A DNA stretch of 64,000 nt from Ophthalmolycus amberensis (taxonomy: Eukaryota; Chordata; Actinopteri; Perciformes; Zoarcidae), in NCBI GenBank assembly GCA_024529925.1, contig JAFEUB010000919.1, positions 186,001-250,000 of the forward strand, given 5' to 3'. A program made the position numbers and the translations under genes. The notes beneath the pieces were generated by a model, which was not told where the DNA came from, ran no database searches, and saw nothing but the letters and a program-made list of their open reading frames with translations. Of the stretch, positions 37,701 to 47,460 are shown piece after piece (the first letter of the stretch is position 1; each line of letters starts with the position of its first letter).

Positions 37701-40410
37701 GATTCCAGCAGGAAAAAAAACCACGAAAAAAACATGGCAGCATGTAAGCGTTGTGCTCCAAGGTTTTGAGGAGGGAGGTGAGGTTCATGTTTCCATATGA
37801 AGTCATTGGTAGAAAGGAAAAAAACTGTAATTTTCTTTTTGTGGAGTGAACCTGTGACCTGTCTGTAAGAAGTGGGGAATCGGACAATCGCACATCGCTT
37901 CGGAGACCGGAAAATGAACAAGAAATGCTTGAGGCATAAACCAAGCCTCGCACCCGAACACATAAATGGACCGACTCAAATAGTTGTGAATGGAAGGTGT
38001 GAAGTGAGCAGCCCCCCCCCCCCCCCTCCAAAAACAATACACAAAACAATGGCTGTTGTTTTCTCTGAAGAAAGGGAGCACGACGGAGAAGAGAATGTGT
38101 GAAGCGCCGCATGAAAACAATAAAGGAAGCTGCCAAGAATGAAGTCGCACACCTTCTTCATCCTGAGACCATCCTTTTGATTTCTGGAGGGTGAAGCAGC
38201 CGCCCTCCTCCTCCTCCTCCTCCTCCTCCTCCTCCCCCCCTCAGCACCGTGTGCATGACGGCCGCTCCCCCGCAGAGGACCGCATCTGGAGCTCCAACAA
38301 CTGGGAACGTTTCAGGGCAAAGGGGGAGGGGGTCAATTACGGGGTCAGCATGTAAGCGGTCAGGCGCTTTGAGAGCGCACGTGGCGTTAACACCCTTCCC
38401 CCCCCCCCCCCCCCCCCCCTGTCGTGCATGGCTGGTCAATTCACCTCAGCACACCTCTTTGTGATTGTATTACCCAGACTTTCCCGCCGGCTACTTGGAG
38501 TAATAGGTGTTTTCACATCACTTGTGCTCGGGGGCTTTCCCCGGAGAATTCAAATTAGACGTTGCGGGCTACTTCTGAAAATGGGGAATTGTCTCCTCGC
38601 CTGGCAGTCCCCCCCCCCCCCCCCCCCCCCAACCAACCACACAGCTGATGTGACAACCAGTTGTTTGCCCGGAACCACCAGGCAGTGTCACGCAACTGTC
38701 AAACGGCCTTCCTGAAGGCTTTGAAAGCGATAATGGAGCCGCTCTATCAGATGTTAGCCTCGGCGCTGAAGGAGATCCGAGAGGCCCCCGCTGGGGAGAA
38801 CAAAGATGCAAATGTCTCCCCGCTAACGGGGATAAGTAGTACAGATTTCCTCCCAGCATGAGGCCACTCCAGCTTTTTTTGTCTTGAGTACACAGGCTCA
38901 TCTTAAACACAGACTGCGTTTGCATAATTTCCCCCATCCATGTTGGGAGTGCCCTCTCTAGTTATTCCGATCGATCATGGTGAAGGGATTTCTTCCGTCT
39001 GAACAGATGCCGACTAAACAACTGCTGCAAGCTTCAGCTTTCCTTTCACTTTTAGAGGCTTAAACGAGATATCAACTGTTGAATGTAAAGCAGACACGCT
39101 GAACAATTGTTAATACACTTTCAGGGCTTTAATGTTTGAGGGATTACATGAATCAAAAAGTGAGAGGAGACCGTAGAAGCAGATAATAACGAGCTGAATG
39201 CAGTTTGCAGTAAAGGTCCAAACAGAGTGAAAGTTTTATCTTGCCAAGCTGCAATGTTAAAAAATACAAAACACAAAGATAAACCCCAAAGGGCTTTGAC
39301 TTTTTTTGCAATGCTGAAGATACTCCAGATACAATTTTCAGACTTTTTAAAAATTCTCTCACATTCCTTTGTCTGCGCCATCACAGCCGAAGCCTGAGAG
39401 CCCCAGTGACATGAAAAATACATTCTCCCGGTTTCAAGCCTTTCTCCCTGTGTTGATTGTTCATTTATCTCTCGTTATATATCAAATATACATAACAAAT
39501 TGACTCATGACTCATCTTGCGCTCACTTTACACAAAGGAAATCTAATCAAATGAGACTTTGGGCGACAAGCTAGCCACAGCGCTTATAGAAAACAGCATT
39601 TGTGGATCATAGTCGCTAACAGAGCAGAACTTTCTTTAAGTGGTTCAATCAAATGCGGTGCAGTGAGGTTTAAATCAAATGCGAAGGATTTATTTTTAAG
39701 CCCTCTTGTAACTGTGCACCACTCAAATATTCCATTTTCCTGGGAAATACGTCACAGTACAGAATCCAAAGACGCTCTGACTTCCATTTAGCCGGCACTA
39801 AAAAGCAAAATGCATTTTTGAAATACAAACTAACTTTCATCGACTTGTTCATTCTTTGTAATGGTTGTGCTCACATTTTACTCACCATGGTAATCTGGGA
39901 ACATGGCTGAACATGGATCATCAAAGTTATTACAATTCATCCTGAAGGGACAATGAATGTCCGTACAAAGTTTAATGTCCATCCCTCCAATAGATAGAAT
40001 AGAGACATTTATTACAGCTGACAGGAATGACGTCCAAAGCATCAACAGATATTTATGACAAATCATTGTTTGTACAGTACAATGAGTCTTCAACACCGGC
40101 GCGTTGAATAAATACATCTGCGGTTCTCATTTCTGCAATCGAAGTGGCATCCAGTTCCTCAGACCCTTCCAGCGTTCAGTCACAGTGACGGATCACATCT
40201 CCCAGTGTCGGCTTTTATCCTTCCCTTCAGCTAGTGGAGGATGCAGAGCCGCACCGAGGGAATGTGCTGCTCGTATTACACCGATTTATACATCTGAAGA
40301 CGAGCTTTATCTGCGACGTTTTTCAAGAGCACGGACGCGCCGATTGAGTTGCTGTTACAATGAACACGAGCCCGATGAAAGCGATGTCTGATTGTAATTC
40401 AGCGCTGGCT

Positions 40411-40446
<36 letters not shown>

Positions 40447-43400
40447 CCCATTCTCATCGAAGGACTTTGGCAGATGGAGGCGTCTTTGTCTCGCCAGAAG
40501 TTTTCCAACCTTGAAAAAGCCAGCCCTCCTCAGTTTAATGAAGGCGAGCCACAACAGCGGTGCAGTAATGACTGGATTGTGTACAACATTATCCCCACCC
40601 CCCCCCCCCCCCCCCCCCCCTCCTGGACAGAGCCTTTGTATCCACCGCAGGCTGAGCTCCTCCAACCACAGAGCAAAGGAGGGGAGAGAAAACAAGCGCG
40701 CCTCCCCAATGCTAACTCAATGATGACTTCCCACGGGGGGAAAGAGAATACAGGGCAGTCTTTGAAGTGGCGGAGCTGCAGGAGGCTCTTCTGCCCCGGC
40801 CGCGCTACAGGAAGCTCTCAAGTGGCTTTTATAGAGCCCCGGACCCAAACAGGCTCCACGCAGCCTGCGCACACTCGTCATCATTAGTCGCGGCTGAATT
40901 TTTACGTCTCCAGATCCTGTAGTCGGTGTTGGGAAAGGGCCGTTTGTCATTGTTTTAAAGAAAATGTTATTGTGCCTGTGTTTAGTGGCTTTCACACATG
41001 GAGACCACAGCATCCCAAAGAAGGAAAAGCAGCGTTTTTTTGTTCGTTCACGTCTTCAGACAACTTAACAAGGTGTCCCTGCTGTACTCGTCTTTAATTT
41101 GTAATGCACAGATTTGATTTGGAAAGTCTGCCAGTGTGGTGCATTGATGTGCTACTGTATGAATTGGAAAATCGGCTTCCCCTACACAGACGTTAAGCAG
41201 ACAGCATGGTCCAGGGATGGCAGTGTTGGTCGGTCGGTCCACCACTTGTGGTTTGGACTGACACATCTCAACTATTGGATGCATTGCCATGGAATTTGGT
41301 ACAGATATCCACACTTTGGTGATTACGTAATAATTTCAGCTTGTCCAATACTTTGGTTTATGACCAAATACCTGGAAAACGACATTCCCATCAGCCTCAG
41401 CGGCTCTTTGTGTTTAGCAATAATTGGCTAATGTTTCTATGCTAACACTCATAAAGATGACAGTACAGATGGTCGGCTATACCGACTTGCTGACTGTAGT
41501 GTTAAACCCAAAGCAATGCTGCGGGCTCAGACCCAAATCAGCCCAAATTACCAGTGAACATGACATACAATCTGAGTCCAGTTTGAGAGCAGGGACTCTG
41601 AAGACTTTCTCAGATGTTTGCACTGTAACACTATCACACTGCAGAACTCTGAAGTTATCACGGCGGAGGTTATTTTGTCTTTCATCTCAACGATTGCTTC
41701 CGTCCGTGGCCCACTGGTTCCTACTGAAGATGTAAGTCATTAAAAAACAGGTCAAACATGTATTTTTCTTTCATTGTTAAATAAGGCAAAAATAATGTCG
41801 TCCGACAGCTGGGCACTGCAGTGATGATGGAGCATGTCGCTCAGTGCACCAGTGGGGCTCGTTGATTTGATTTTAATAAGAGCCCTATGGCACAGAGGAG
41901 CTATTTTAGGCTTTAGCTACACACATAATACTTGTCAGTAGGATCAACAGAATGCATTAAAGGATTAATATGGTAATACAGAATATTACCATATTTAATG
42001 CCAGAGGCAATCAAATTCCTCTTCATAATGTACATGCATGTTTTTCTTTCTTTTTAGTGTCTTGTGGGTAATATCGTGCATTGTTTTCAGCCGCACTCGC
42101 AGCTCCACAACTGAAACCACGGAGGGGGGGGGAGTTTTTCAAGATTTTTCTTTCTACATTGTGAGCTGGCAGGTTGCCCGAGCATCTTAGCAGGGAAAAA
42201 TCGACTTTGGCTACTGTTTTCAAAAATCTGCCACGTTGTGACCGAGAAAACTGCCAAAACATTTTTGGATTAAGCGCGCCATGTGAGAAAGGGCATCTCC
42301 CTCCTTTCCCACATCCCCCCCCATTATTCCGTTTCTCGGTGTACAGAGAAGAGAAAGGTGCTCCACTGTAAGATCTGTTTACATAGTCCCTCCTGAGGTG
42401 CTTGGTGAAAACACAGCCCCTCCACGCTGCTTCCATAAACACTCTACCCACCAGAATGGGGAGCTCATTAGGACGGCAGGCTAATGAGGAGCCATCCTGG
42501 CGCTCAGCAGCGGGTTAATTGGGCCAGAGAGGGCAGCGAAGCCCAGTGTGAAAATGTGAATGGCAAGCGGCGGAGTAGCCCCTCCACACACACACACACA
42601 CACTTTATCCCACCCTGAATGGACATCGTCTGAATCGCAGTGACCCAAAGAGGTCATCTTGTAATCACCATGGCAGTAGGGGCGGTACACACGCCTTAAC
42701 CGCGCCGGCCGACGAATGGCAACCACTTAAGTTTTTGGCAGCGTGGCGGGCATTCCCAGCGTGAATAATGTGCAAGCGGGGGCCTCCCAACAATCTGATG
42801 GCTCCACACAAATGGGGGGGCCGTGTAGGAGGGCATCCAACAGCAATAAAACACCTTCGCTCCCTTCAAGGAGCCCCTTGTGTCTTCTGTGGGCACACAG
42901 CTATAAAACTGAAGTGAGGGAACGGGGGGGGGGGGGGACGTTGTTTAATGCACTGCTTTATGAGCGCATTCTCTCAATCTTAATCTGCGGAGACGTTCAG
43001 CGGCGGGGCTGCAGCTCGGAGACGTTCTCTGTCCAGACTTTCATTGACTGCAATCTGTTACCCTGCTTCCATTCTGCAGGATTTATTCTCAAAATGTGCC
43101 CGTGTTCATTCGACTGGACCGCGGGAACGTTCCCTAAGGATCGGGAACCTTTTGAGGAACTCGTCTCGCTTCGACCAGGGTCGAAATTAAGTTCCGGGGA
43201 TATTTGACCCCCTAAAAAAAGGCCCTGGTCGTGGGGCAGTACTTTCTGAACTTTCAGGGTGGGGTTTGCGGGGATGACCGTGGCTGATCGGTGAAACACA
43301 CACAGAGCCGCTGCTTCAACGCGTGTACCGGTTCATACCAGTTCATGAAGCCAGGAAGATTTGGGGTTGATTTTAGGACGATGGGAGCGCGTTTCTTTCT

Positions 43401-45089
43401 GCGATAACACTAAAGGTGATGTCGGGCCTTTGCTGCCGGTCGAGCGGTAGAAGAGCGAGAGACAGCTCGGCGCTGCTGTGAGTGACTCAGAATGAAAGAG
43501 TTATTCTCTTGAGTGTTTTATGGCGGAATACGTTCTAAAGCACAAATAAAATACAACCATCAAACACTCAACAGATGGTTTACTTTGGAGACAGACGCTC
43601 TTAGTTGAATGTTTCCTCCTCTGCCCTTCGTTCATTACAACGTGCGTCAGTAAATACTGTACGGCAGTAAATGTCATCGCAAATAATGTATTCATAAATG
43701 CAAACGGACCGCGACACCTTCAGCAGCCCTCTTCAGGCTCCAGGTCTGTCAGACCGCCAAGGAAACGTGGACACCGATGGGCTGAAGGAACCTTTTGGAA
43801 GTAGTTCCGGGACAAAAATGATCAGGAACGGTTTTAGATCCGTCTACAGCCCGATTGTTGGATAAAATATCCAGGTTAAAAAAATCTCCCTCCCGCACCG
43901 TTTGCAGCCTCCAACTGTTGGCTTCGCCTCTCAGAATGTGGAGGTGAAAGTGAGAGGGCGGTTGCATGCGCACGACCGGGTGGAGGAGTCTGCCTCTCTC
44001 TCACTCTCGCTCTCTGTAATCCCTCTCTTATCACCTCTCGCAGGGAGGAGCAGCAGCAGCAGCGGTGGTGGGGGAGGGGAGGGAGGAGGAGAGCACGAGC
44101 CCCGCGTATCGCTGCAGCTCATCTCCCTACATTATTAAACATCCATATTTCCATATTTCATTGAGCCCCCCGCGCCTCGGCAAATCGCGGTCTACTTAGC
44201 ATTCAGATGAGAATGGGATATGGTTAATGGGTATTAGATTCGTAGATGGTTATCCTGTGGCTATGTCTTTAGTACGCAGAGCCGGTCGATCAGTCAGTCT
44301 CTCTCTCTCCTCTCTCTCTCTCGGGTACCACTGATGAAGTTGTAGTTTGATGTCTCTTTTATTTTCCCTCTTTGCGCCGTCCTGCGCCAGATTTATTGAG
44401 CAAAGCGACACTATGTTTTCCTCTCCTAACTTTTCTTTTATCCCCTCAGGTCTAAGAAGATGTCAGCCTTGGCCGTGACGTTACAAAAAGCCTCCCTGCG
44501 GAAAAAAGACCTGGAGCTGGAACTCGAGGAGCTAGAGGAGGCAGCGACAATGGTGGCCGAGGAGGAGGAGGAAGATGAAGAAGAGGGAGCAGCCTCCGAC
44601 TGCGCTCCGATATCCCACAGTGACAGCGGCGGAGCTTCCAGTGACAGCAGCAGTGACTCGTCCGACGAGAGCGAGGAATCTGAGGCTGAAGAGCAAAGCT
44701 GCACCGACTCAAACGAGGGAGGAGGAGGAGGAGGAGGAGGAAGAGGAAGAGGAAGAGGAAGAGGAGGAGGAGGAGGGAGGGCGTCGAAGGACAACCCTCC
44801 ACAGCCCCAACCCGTCTCGGCTGCCTCTCCCATCCCCCAGGAGCCCACGAGCACACCCTCCTCAGCCTCACAGGGCTCCAGCCTGCTGATCCAGGAGCTG
44901 GGGGAACGGGTGGCGGAGGAGCTGAGGATCTCTCAGGACTCGGGGGCGAACAGCGGCGCGCCGAAGGCGGACGCAACGTCGGGGAGCCGGAGCACCGGCG
45001 GGACTTTGTTAGAGCCGAGCCCTCGCAGAAACCCCCTGCTCATCGTCGGAGTGCTGGAGGATCGAGATGAGAGCGACTTTGTCGGCTGA
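18727..45089 (+). CDS. shq1: SHQ1, H/ACA ribonucleoprotein assembly factor, eleven coding exons
   Basis: SHQ1 binds dyskerin (NAP57/DKC1) before RNA loading and is needed to build H/ACA RNPs, which guide pseudouridylation and stabilise telomerase RNA; it acts in nucleoplasm and cytoplasm. Coding exons: 18727-18869, 18983-19047, 21058-21186, 21270-21427, 21536-21648, 21724-21824, 25861-26018, 26510-26563, 29904-30027, 34585-34705, 44450-45089. All introns are GT-AG and phases close, giving 601 residues (human about 577). Residues 1 to about 90 are the CS (p23-like) domain, starting MITPAFDLSQDPEFL. Acidic residues follow at 113-135, with FDW and YGFGNQ motifs. The SHQ1-specific helical domain spans about 203-390 (HYLADLFEDDEI, SYLLDKTSRRQVW, FGRRVLCYPLYRHF, NDPAYILNDLYITDYCVWIQ). 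The tail is acidic, Ser-rich and carries an Arg/Gly tract at 479-499. No truncation was seen. Confidence 0.96.
18983..19047 (+). CDS. shq1: shq1 coding exon 2
   Basis: Encodes residues 48-69 (RLSLPGRIVEDGREKAKFDIDK) plus one base of Gly70, in the CS domain. The acceptor is gttttcag|GTTGTC and the donor is GATAAAG|gtacgt. Confidence 0.95.
21058..21186 (+). CDS. shq1: shq1 coding exon 3
   Basis: Encodes residues 70-112: VTLRVPKETSGEHFEGLQML then the linker SRSAKPLIEDLSA, ending the CS domain. The acceptor is gctgcag|GTCTCG and the donor is AGCGCAG|gtaagc. Confidence 0.95.
21270..21427 (+). CDS. shq1: shq1 coding exon 4
   Basis: Encodes residues 113-165: a Gly/acidic run, then EEDFDWQVEQ and KYGFGNQRCGVFARLQ, matching the human linker. 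The preceding intron is only 83 bases. The acceptor is tttcaaag|GAGGCG and the donor is TTACAG|gtgagg. Confidence 0.94.
21536..21648 (+). CDS. shq1: shq1 coding exon 5
   Basis: Encodes residues 166-202 (EELSDVTDVKNPE ... AFSPDHY) plus two bases of Leu203. The acceptor is ccgacag|GAGGAA and the donor is TACCT|gtgagt. Confidence 0.94.
21724..21824 (+). CDS. shq1: shq1 coding exon 6
   Basis: Encodes residues 203-236 (LADLFEDDEIKGLLKFRPWW ... ) plus one base of Ala237, opening the SHQ1-specific domain. The preceding intron is only 75 bases. The acceptor is atttcag|GGCTGA and the donor is GAAGCTG|gtgagt. Confidence 0.94.
24258..24285 (+). repeat. (GT)n microsatellite
   Basis: A run of GT dinucleotides in shq1 intron 6, about 150 bases before the larger compound repeat. 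Confidence 0.95.
24439..24716. repeat. Compound (TG)n/(TA)n/TGTA microsatellite
   Basis: About 278 bases of TA units interrupted by TG and CA steps, with strict purine-pyrimidine alternation throughout. Long Tyr/Ile/Val open frames on both strands are artefacts of it. Confidence 0.97.
25861..26018 (+). CDS. shq1: shq1 coding exon 7
   Basis: Encodes residues 237-289: FTDDEKEQLRKFTNRSYLLD then QVWLGLVDVLLAYCYEARSTEGE, a strongly conserved helical block. The acceptor is cgcgcag|CCGTGT and the donor is CACAAC|gtgagt. Confidence 0.96.
26510..26563 (+). CDS. shq1: shq1 coding exon 8
   Basis: A 54-base exon encoding residues 290-307 (VESPWTIRKLSGTLCWLE). It is phase 0 at both ends and matches human ESAWNIRKLSPTLCWFE. 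The acceptor is ccccgcag|GTTGAA and the donor is CTGGAG|gtgagc. Confidence 0.95.
26564..29903 (+). other. shq1: shq1 intron 8
   Basis: A 3.3 kb intron with two long G runs (26646-26661, 27396-27410). The 500-base open frame at 28089-28592 has no recognisable homology or flanking splice support. Intron 7 (26019-26509) before it is unremarkable. Confidence 0.85.
29904..30027 (+). CDS. shq1: shq1 coding exon 9
   Basis: Encodes residues 308-348 (TYSSLQDVLVSFGRRVLCYP ... RDTTKILQS) plus one base of Gly349. The acceptor is ttctgcag|ACTTAC and the donor is CAGTCAG|gtgagt. Confidence 0.96.
30435..30695 (+). repeat. Dispersed repeat, family A copy 2
   Basis: Plus-strand copy of the family also found inverted at 12335-12655. 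The shared words run in order: CAGGGGGCGAC, ATTGTATAGAAGTCTATG, TACTTCTCACTT, GTTTATGGTCTCAATCACT and TTTCAAGTCTTC. It ends near AATTATGGTCC. Confidence 0.85.
32583..32620. repeat. Perfect 16-bp inverted repeat (hairpin)
   Basis: TGTTTCATAGTATGTA at 32583-32598 and TACATACTATGAAACA at 32605-32620 are exact complements separated by a 6-base loop (TTTCTT). It lies in shq1 intron 9. Confidence 0.95.
34585..34705 (+). CDS. shq1: shq1 coding exon 10
   Basis: Encodes residues 349-388 (CLLDIHRVFREND, AYILNDLYITDYCVWIQRV) plus two bases of Lys389. The acceptor is gtgcccag|GGAGAG and the donor is GTCAA|gtgagt. A long CA microsatellite starts 12 bases after the exon end. Confidence 0.96.
34718..34776 (+). 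repeat. (CA)n microsatellite
   Basis: An almost perfect 59-base CA run starting 12 bases after shq1 exon 10. It is close enough to the donor to be a plausible splice modifier, but this is not shown. Confidence 0.97.
35583..36085. mobile_element. Degraded hAT-like non-autonomous element
   Basis: The left part repeats TTATCGATAC and TTATCGGTT words (35592-35642) and the right part carries CTTATCGATACTCCGGG near 36029-36048. Such TATCGATA-rich ends resemble an old non-autonomous family seen in teleosts. Ends and target duplication cannot be fixed, so boundaries are approximate. Confidence 0.5.
37426..37444 (+). repeat. C19 homopolymer
   Basis: Nineteen uninterrupted C in shq1 intron 10. The other runs in this intron are 34971-34986 (G16), 35303-35322 (C20), 38012-38026 (C15), 38398-38419 (C22), 38609-38630 (C22), 40598-40620 (C23) and 42924-42937 (G14). 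Confidence 0.95.
40414..40445 (+). repeat. (CA)n microsatellite
   Basis: A 32-base CA run in shq1 intron 10. Confidence 0.95.
41255..41445 (+). repeat. Dispersed repeat, family B copy 1
   Basis: Carries CATCTCAACTATTGGATG, ATTTGGTACAGA, CCAATACTTTGGTTTATGAC, GACATTCCCATCAGCC and a final ATGCTAACAC. The same words recur in order at 56365-56825. I recognise this as a family common in percomorph genomes; its class is not evident here. Confidence 0.85.
44450..45089 (+). CDS. shq1: shq1 coding exon 11 (last)
   Basis: Encodes residues 389-601 and the TGA at 45087-45089. The first part matches human SHQ1 (KSKKMSALAVTLQKASL, ELEELEEAA). It then becomes an acidic run, a Ser/Asp/Glu stretch, an eight-Gly plus RGRGRGRG tract (479-499), a Pro/Gln/Ser linker, a LIQELGERVAEELRIS helix like the human IEELGEQL, and a tail ending RDESDFVG. 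The acceptor is cccctcag|GTCTAA. Confidence 0.94.
44715..44781 (+). repeat. shq1: 67-base uninterrupted polypurine tract inside shq1 exon 11
   Basis: A GGA/AGA trinucleotide repeat with no pyrimidine from 44715 to 44781. It stays in frame and encodes eight glycines, then alternating Arg-Gly, then more glycines. Such tracts can change length by slippage and can form triplex structures. Confidence 0.95.
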
Positions 45090-45435
45090 GAGACGATGTT
45101 GTGGGAACCTGAGAGACCACGCGGATGGATTTTGAACTGTTGCCTCTGTGTAAGAACATGAGACTATTTTAACGACTTAATTTCTAACCGGTTTTTAGTG
45201 CTTCAACCCTCTGAATGACCTTAATTGTCTGTCAGGAATTGTATTCTCTTACTTTATGAACTTGCTAAGCCTCATTAAAATCCTTGCTTGATATTGATAT
45301 TGTTTTTTTAATGAGCAAGTGTACGCTTGTCATTTCATTTTAGGATAGATGAGAGGCAGACTTCTTCTTCTGCCTCATGTGTTTTATCGCTGCTGCAAGT
45401 GCCGTGCTCTACAAATAAATGTTCACTCTCTGAAC
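45090..45435 (+). other. shq1: shq1 3'UTR
   Basis: Sequence after the stop up to a good polyadenylation site. ATTAAA occurs at about 45275. The stronger AATAAA is at 45414-45419 and is followed by T/G-rich sequence (CTCGTGTTTGATTGTTTG) from about 45439. This gives a short UTR of about 350 bases. Confidence 0.75.
45414..45419 (+). terminator. shq1: shq1 polyadenylation signal AATAAA
   Basis: A canonical hexamer about 325 bases past the stop codon, with a downstream GT-rich element. Cleavage is expected some 10-25 bases later. Confidence 0.75.
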
Positions 45436-45439
45436 ATGC

Positions 45440-47230
45440 TCGTGTTTGATTGTTTGATCTTATATGAATTATTTCGTCTCCCTTTTTAATTATTGAAAGT
45501 AATTCAACAGAGTTCGTGAACTAGACCTCCGCTGCTGGTGTAGGACTTCTCTCCTACATGTGTGTGTCTGTGTCGCTGTAGTAACACATTCAGTCTATAA
45601 ATGCATGTTGGCCTCGAATAAACCAAACGGGAATGTCATTCCAGGGAGTTGACAAACACGGACGAGGTGGTTTCAGAGCTACTTTTAGGGAGCTTTTCTT
45701 TTCCCAATAAATGGAAGGAAAAAAAGCTCTACCCGCCCTCCCAAAGCACTGATGGAAGTGGAAAAGACTCTTGTCGGCACTAAACAGGGTCCGCGTGGGG
45801 GGTGATCGATGAATCTGGCACGAACGTCGGCAGCGCCGTCAACACGGCTCAATATCCCCCGCGTGGGAGAAAAACAAACAGGGAAGCACATGTCGGGGCA
45901 GATAGATGAGGGCCGCCAGCGCAGGAGCCCGTTTGTTTTTGAGAGATAAGAGCACCCCCGGGGCCCCCCCGAGGGCAGCGAGGACTATCTGACACTGGGC
46001 CAGCTCATGCGTGGAGATGTCCTCGTACATTTCGGCTGCAGCGATATCCACCTACCCCTGCGATGAAATCGATTTTGATTTGTGTCCCCAGAGTGCGCTT
46101 GGGGTTCATTACTGTAATTGAGGGAGAGTTACAGAAATGGTTTTGTAATCCTAAAGGGTCACAACTGGCTGAGGGAGTGATTGGTCAAGCACAGCCAAGT
46201 ATGTTGCCTCTGGCTTTTTTCTAATTAAAAATGTTTCTTCCTGCATGAATGGAGGCCGCTCAGGAGGAGCCACCGGCGACGATGGCTCCTCGGGTAGGCG
46301 GCGTCCGCGGTGTTGTGTTACCGAGATGGATGGTGTTGTTAGAACACCTCCCAAGAAGAGACGACCTCCTTGCAGCTGCCCCTTTGGGAGCGAGCGCCAT
46401 CATTGCTGTGACTGAGATGAGTTACATCGCGAGAGCTGGCACATTTAAACTCCCCCCCCCCCGCCCCCCTCTCTCTCTCGTTCCTAGGGACATGAGTCTG
46501 GGGACCGCCCCCCCACCCCCGCAGGCGGCGCTTTCCTCTCCCCGCTGGGGTTTCACATTGATTAAGTGACACTGAGCTCTCTTGTCGTTTTTCATTTTAA
46601 AGTGGCCTCCCCCCCCCCCCCCCCCCCTCCCCTCCCACACCCACCCCATTAGCGCAGACGTCTCGGAGTCTGACCGGGGGATCCGCGGCCAAGCCCGGCA
46701 CTTCACTCGGTTCTTCTGCAATTAATGCTCCTCGCAGACGGGACATTTTTCAAGAGACGAGGGCCGCGGCTTTAATGAATGTAGCTGATAAATTATACGA
46801 GGGCAGTAATAAATGTGATGTCTGTGCTCTATTTTGACTTGGATTTGATAAATCAGCCCCCTTATTCGTGTCGTGAGAGTGCCCTCTGACCCTCAAGGGT
46901 TTAAGAAAGTGGAGTAATGTGTTCAGGACTCCTGTGGGCCACGGTGATAATTAGCCCATTAGCAACAGCGCATGTCAAATAAGGGAAGGCCACGGAGGCT
47001 GGTGATGTATTTGCTTTTCACCCAACGCATAACGGCTGCGTTGTCCACATACGTACTTGCGTACTTTATCTGTAGCCTACCTGGAGAATATGAAAGTAAG
47101 ATGCAAGGCCATCATCTCCGGGCGCCACCAGAATATCTTTCTTGAGAGTTCTTGAAGCTTTCTTGAGAATACAAAGGAGTAGCCATAGCATGCGGGAGCT
47201 CGCTCTCAACCTTGGAAATAGCTTTTTTTT
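45440..47230. other. Intergenic DNA after shq1
   Basis: No recognised gene. It contains one unexplained open frame on the minus strand (45839-46051), a C19 run at 46609-46627 and a TAAT-rich block at 46730-47040 that looks like a candidate conserved non-coding element. Confidence 0.6.
45839..46051 (-). other. Unrecognised open frame with coding-like codon use
   Basis: A 70-codon frame opens right after a TAG at 46054-46052, whose AG could serve as a splice acceptor, and ends in TGA at 45839. Codons are strongly biased to C or G in the third position (GAG GAC ATC, CTG GCC CAG). The translation (VDIAAAEMYEDISTHELAQC ...) matches no family I know. No clear donor or partner exon was seen, so it may be chance or a conserved non-coding element. 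Confidence 0.15.
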
Positions 47231-47460
47231 CACTTTCTTTGCTGAGGGTTAGATGAGAAGATCAACTCCAGGCTCATATCTCTAAAGCTCACTACTCAGG
47301 TGAAACTCCAGGAAGTCACTGCACCCGGCCAAGAAATAGTCTGGCACATAAACCCTCCCGTAAAACCAGATTGTGTTGTTTTTTACTGGTTGACAGAGTT
47401 AGATTAGCTCTCTCCGTTTCCAGTCTTTATGCTAAGCTAACCGTCTCCTGACTTTATATT

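Larger units (their letters stand above)
34706..44449 (+). other. shq1: shq1 intron 10
   Basis: The largest intron, 9.7 kb, with eight G or C homopolymers of 14 to 23 bases between 34971 and 42937, several CA runs, an old hAT-like element (35583-36085) and one dispersed repeat (41255-41445). No nested coding gene is supported. Confidence 0.85.

Noticed and set aside
38569..38937. Frames with long Pro or Gly runs at poly-C/poly-G tracts (also 58361-58830, 61472-61849)
   Set aside because: Generated by G/C homopolymers and by no gene-like signal.
44438..44976. Minus-strand frames of 138 and 174 codons over shq1 exon 11
   Set aside because: Pro/Leu/Ser-rich shadows of the purine-rich coding strand.
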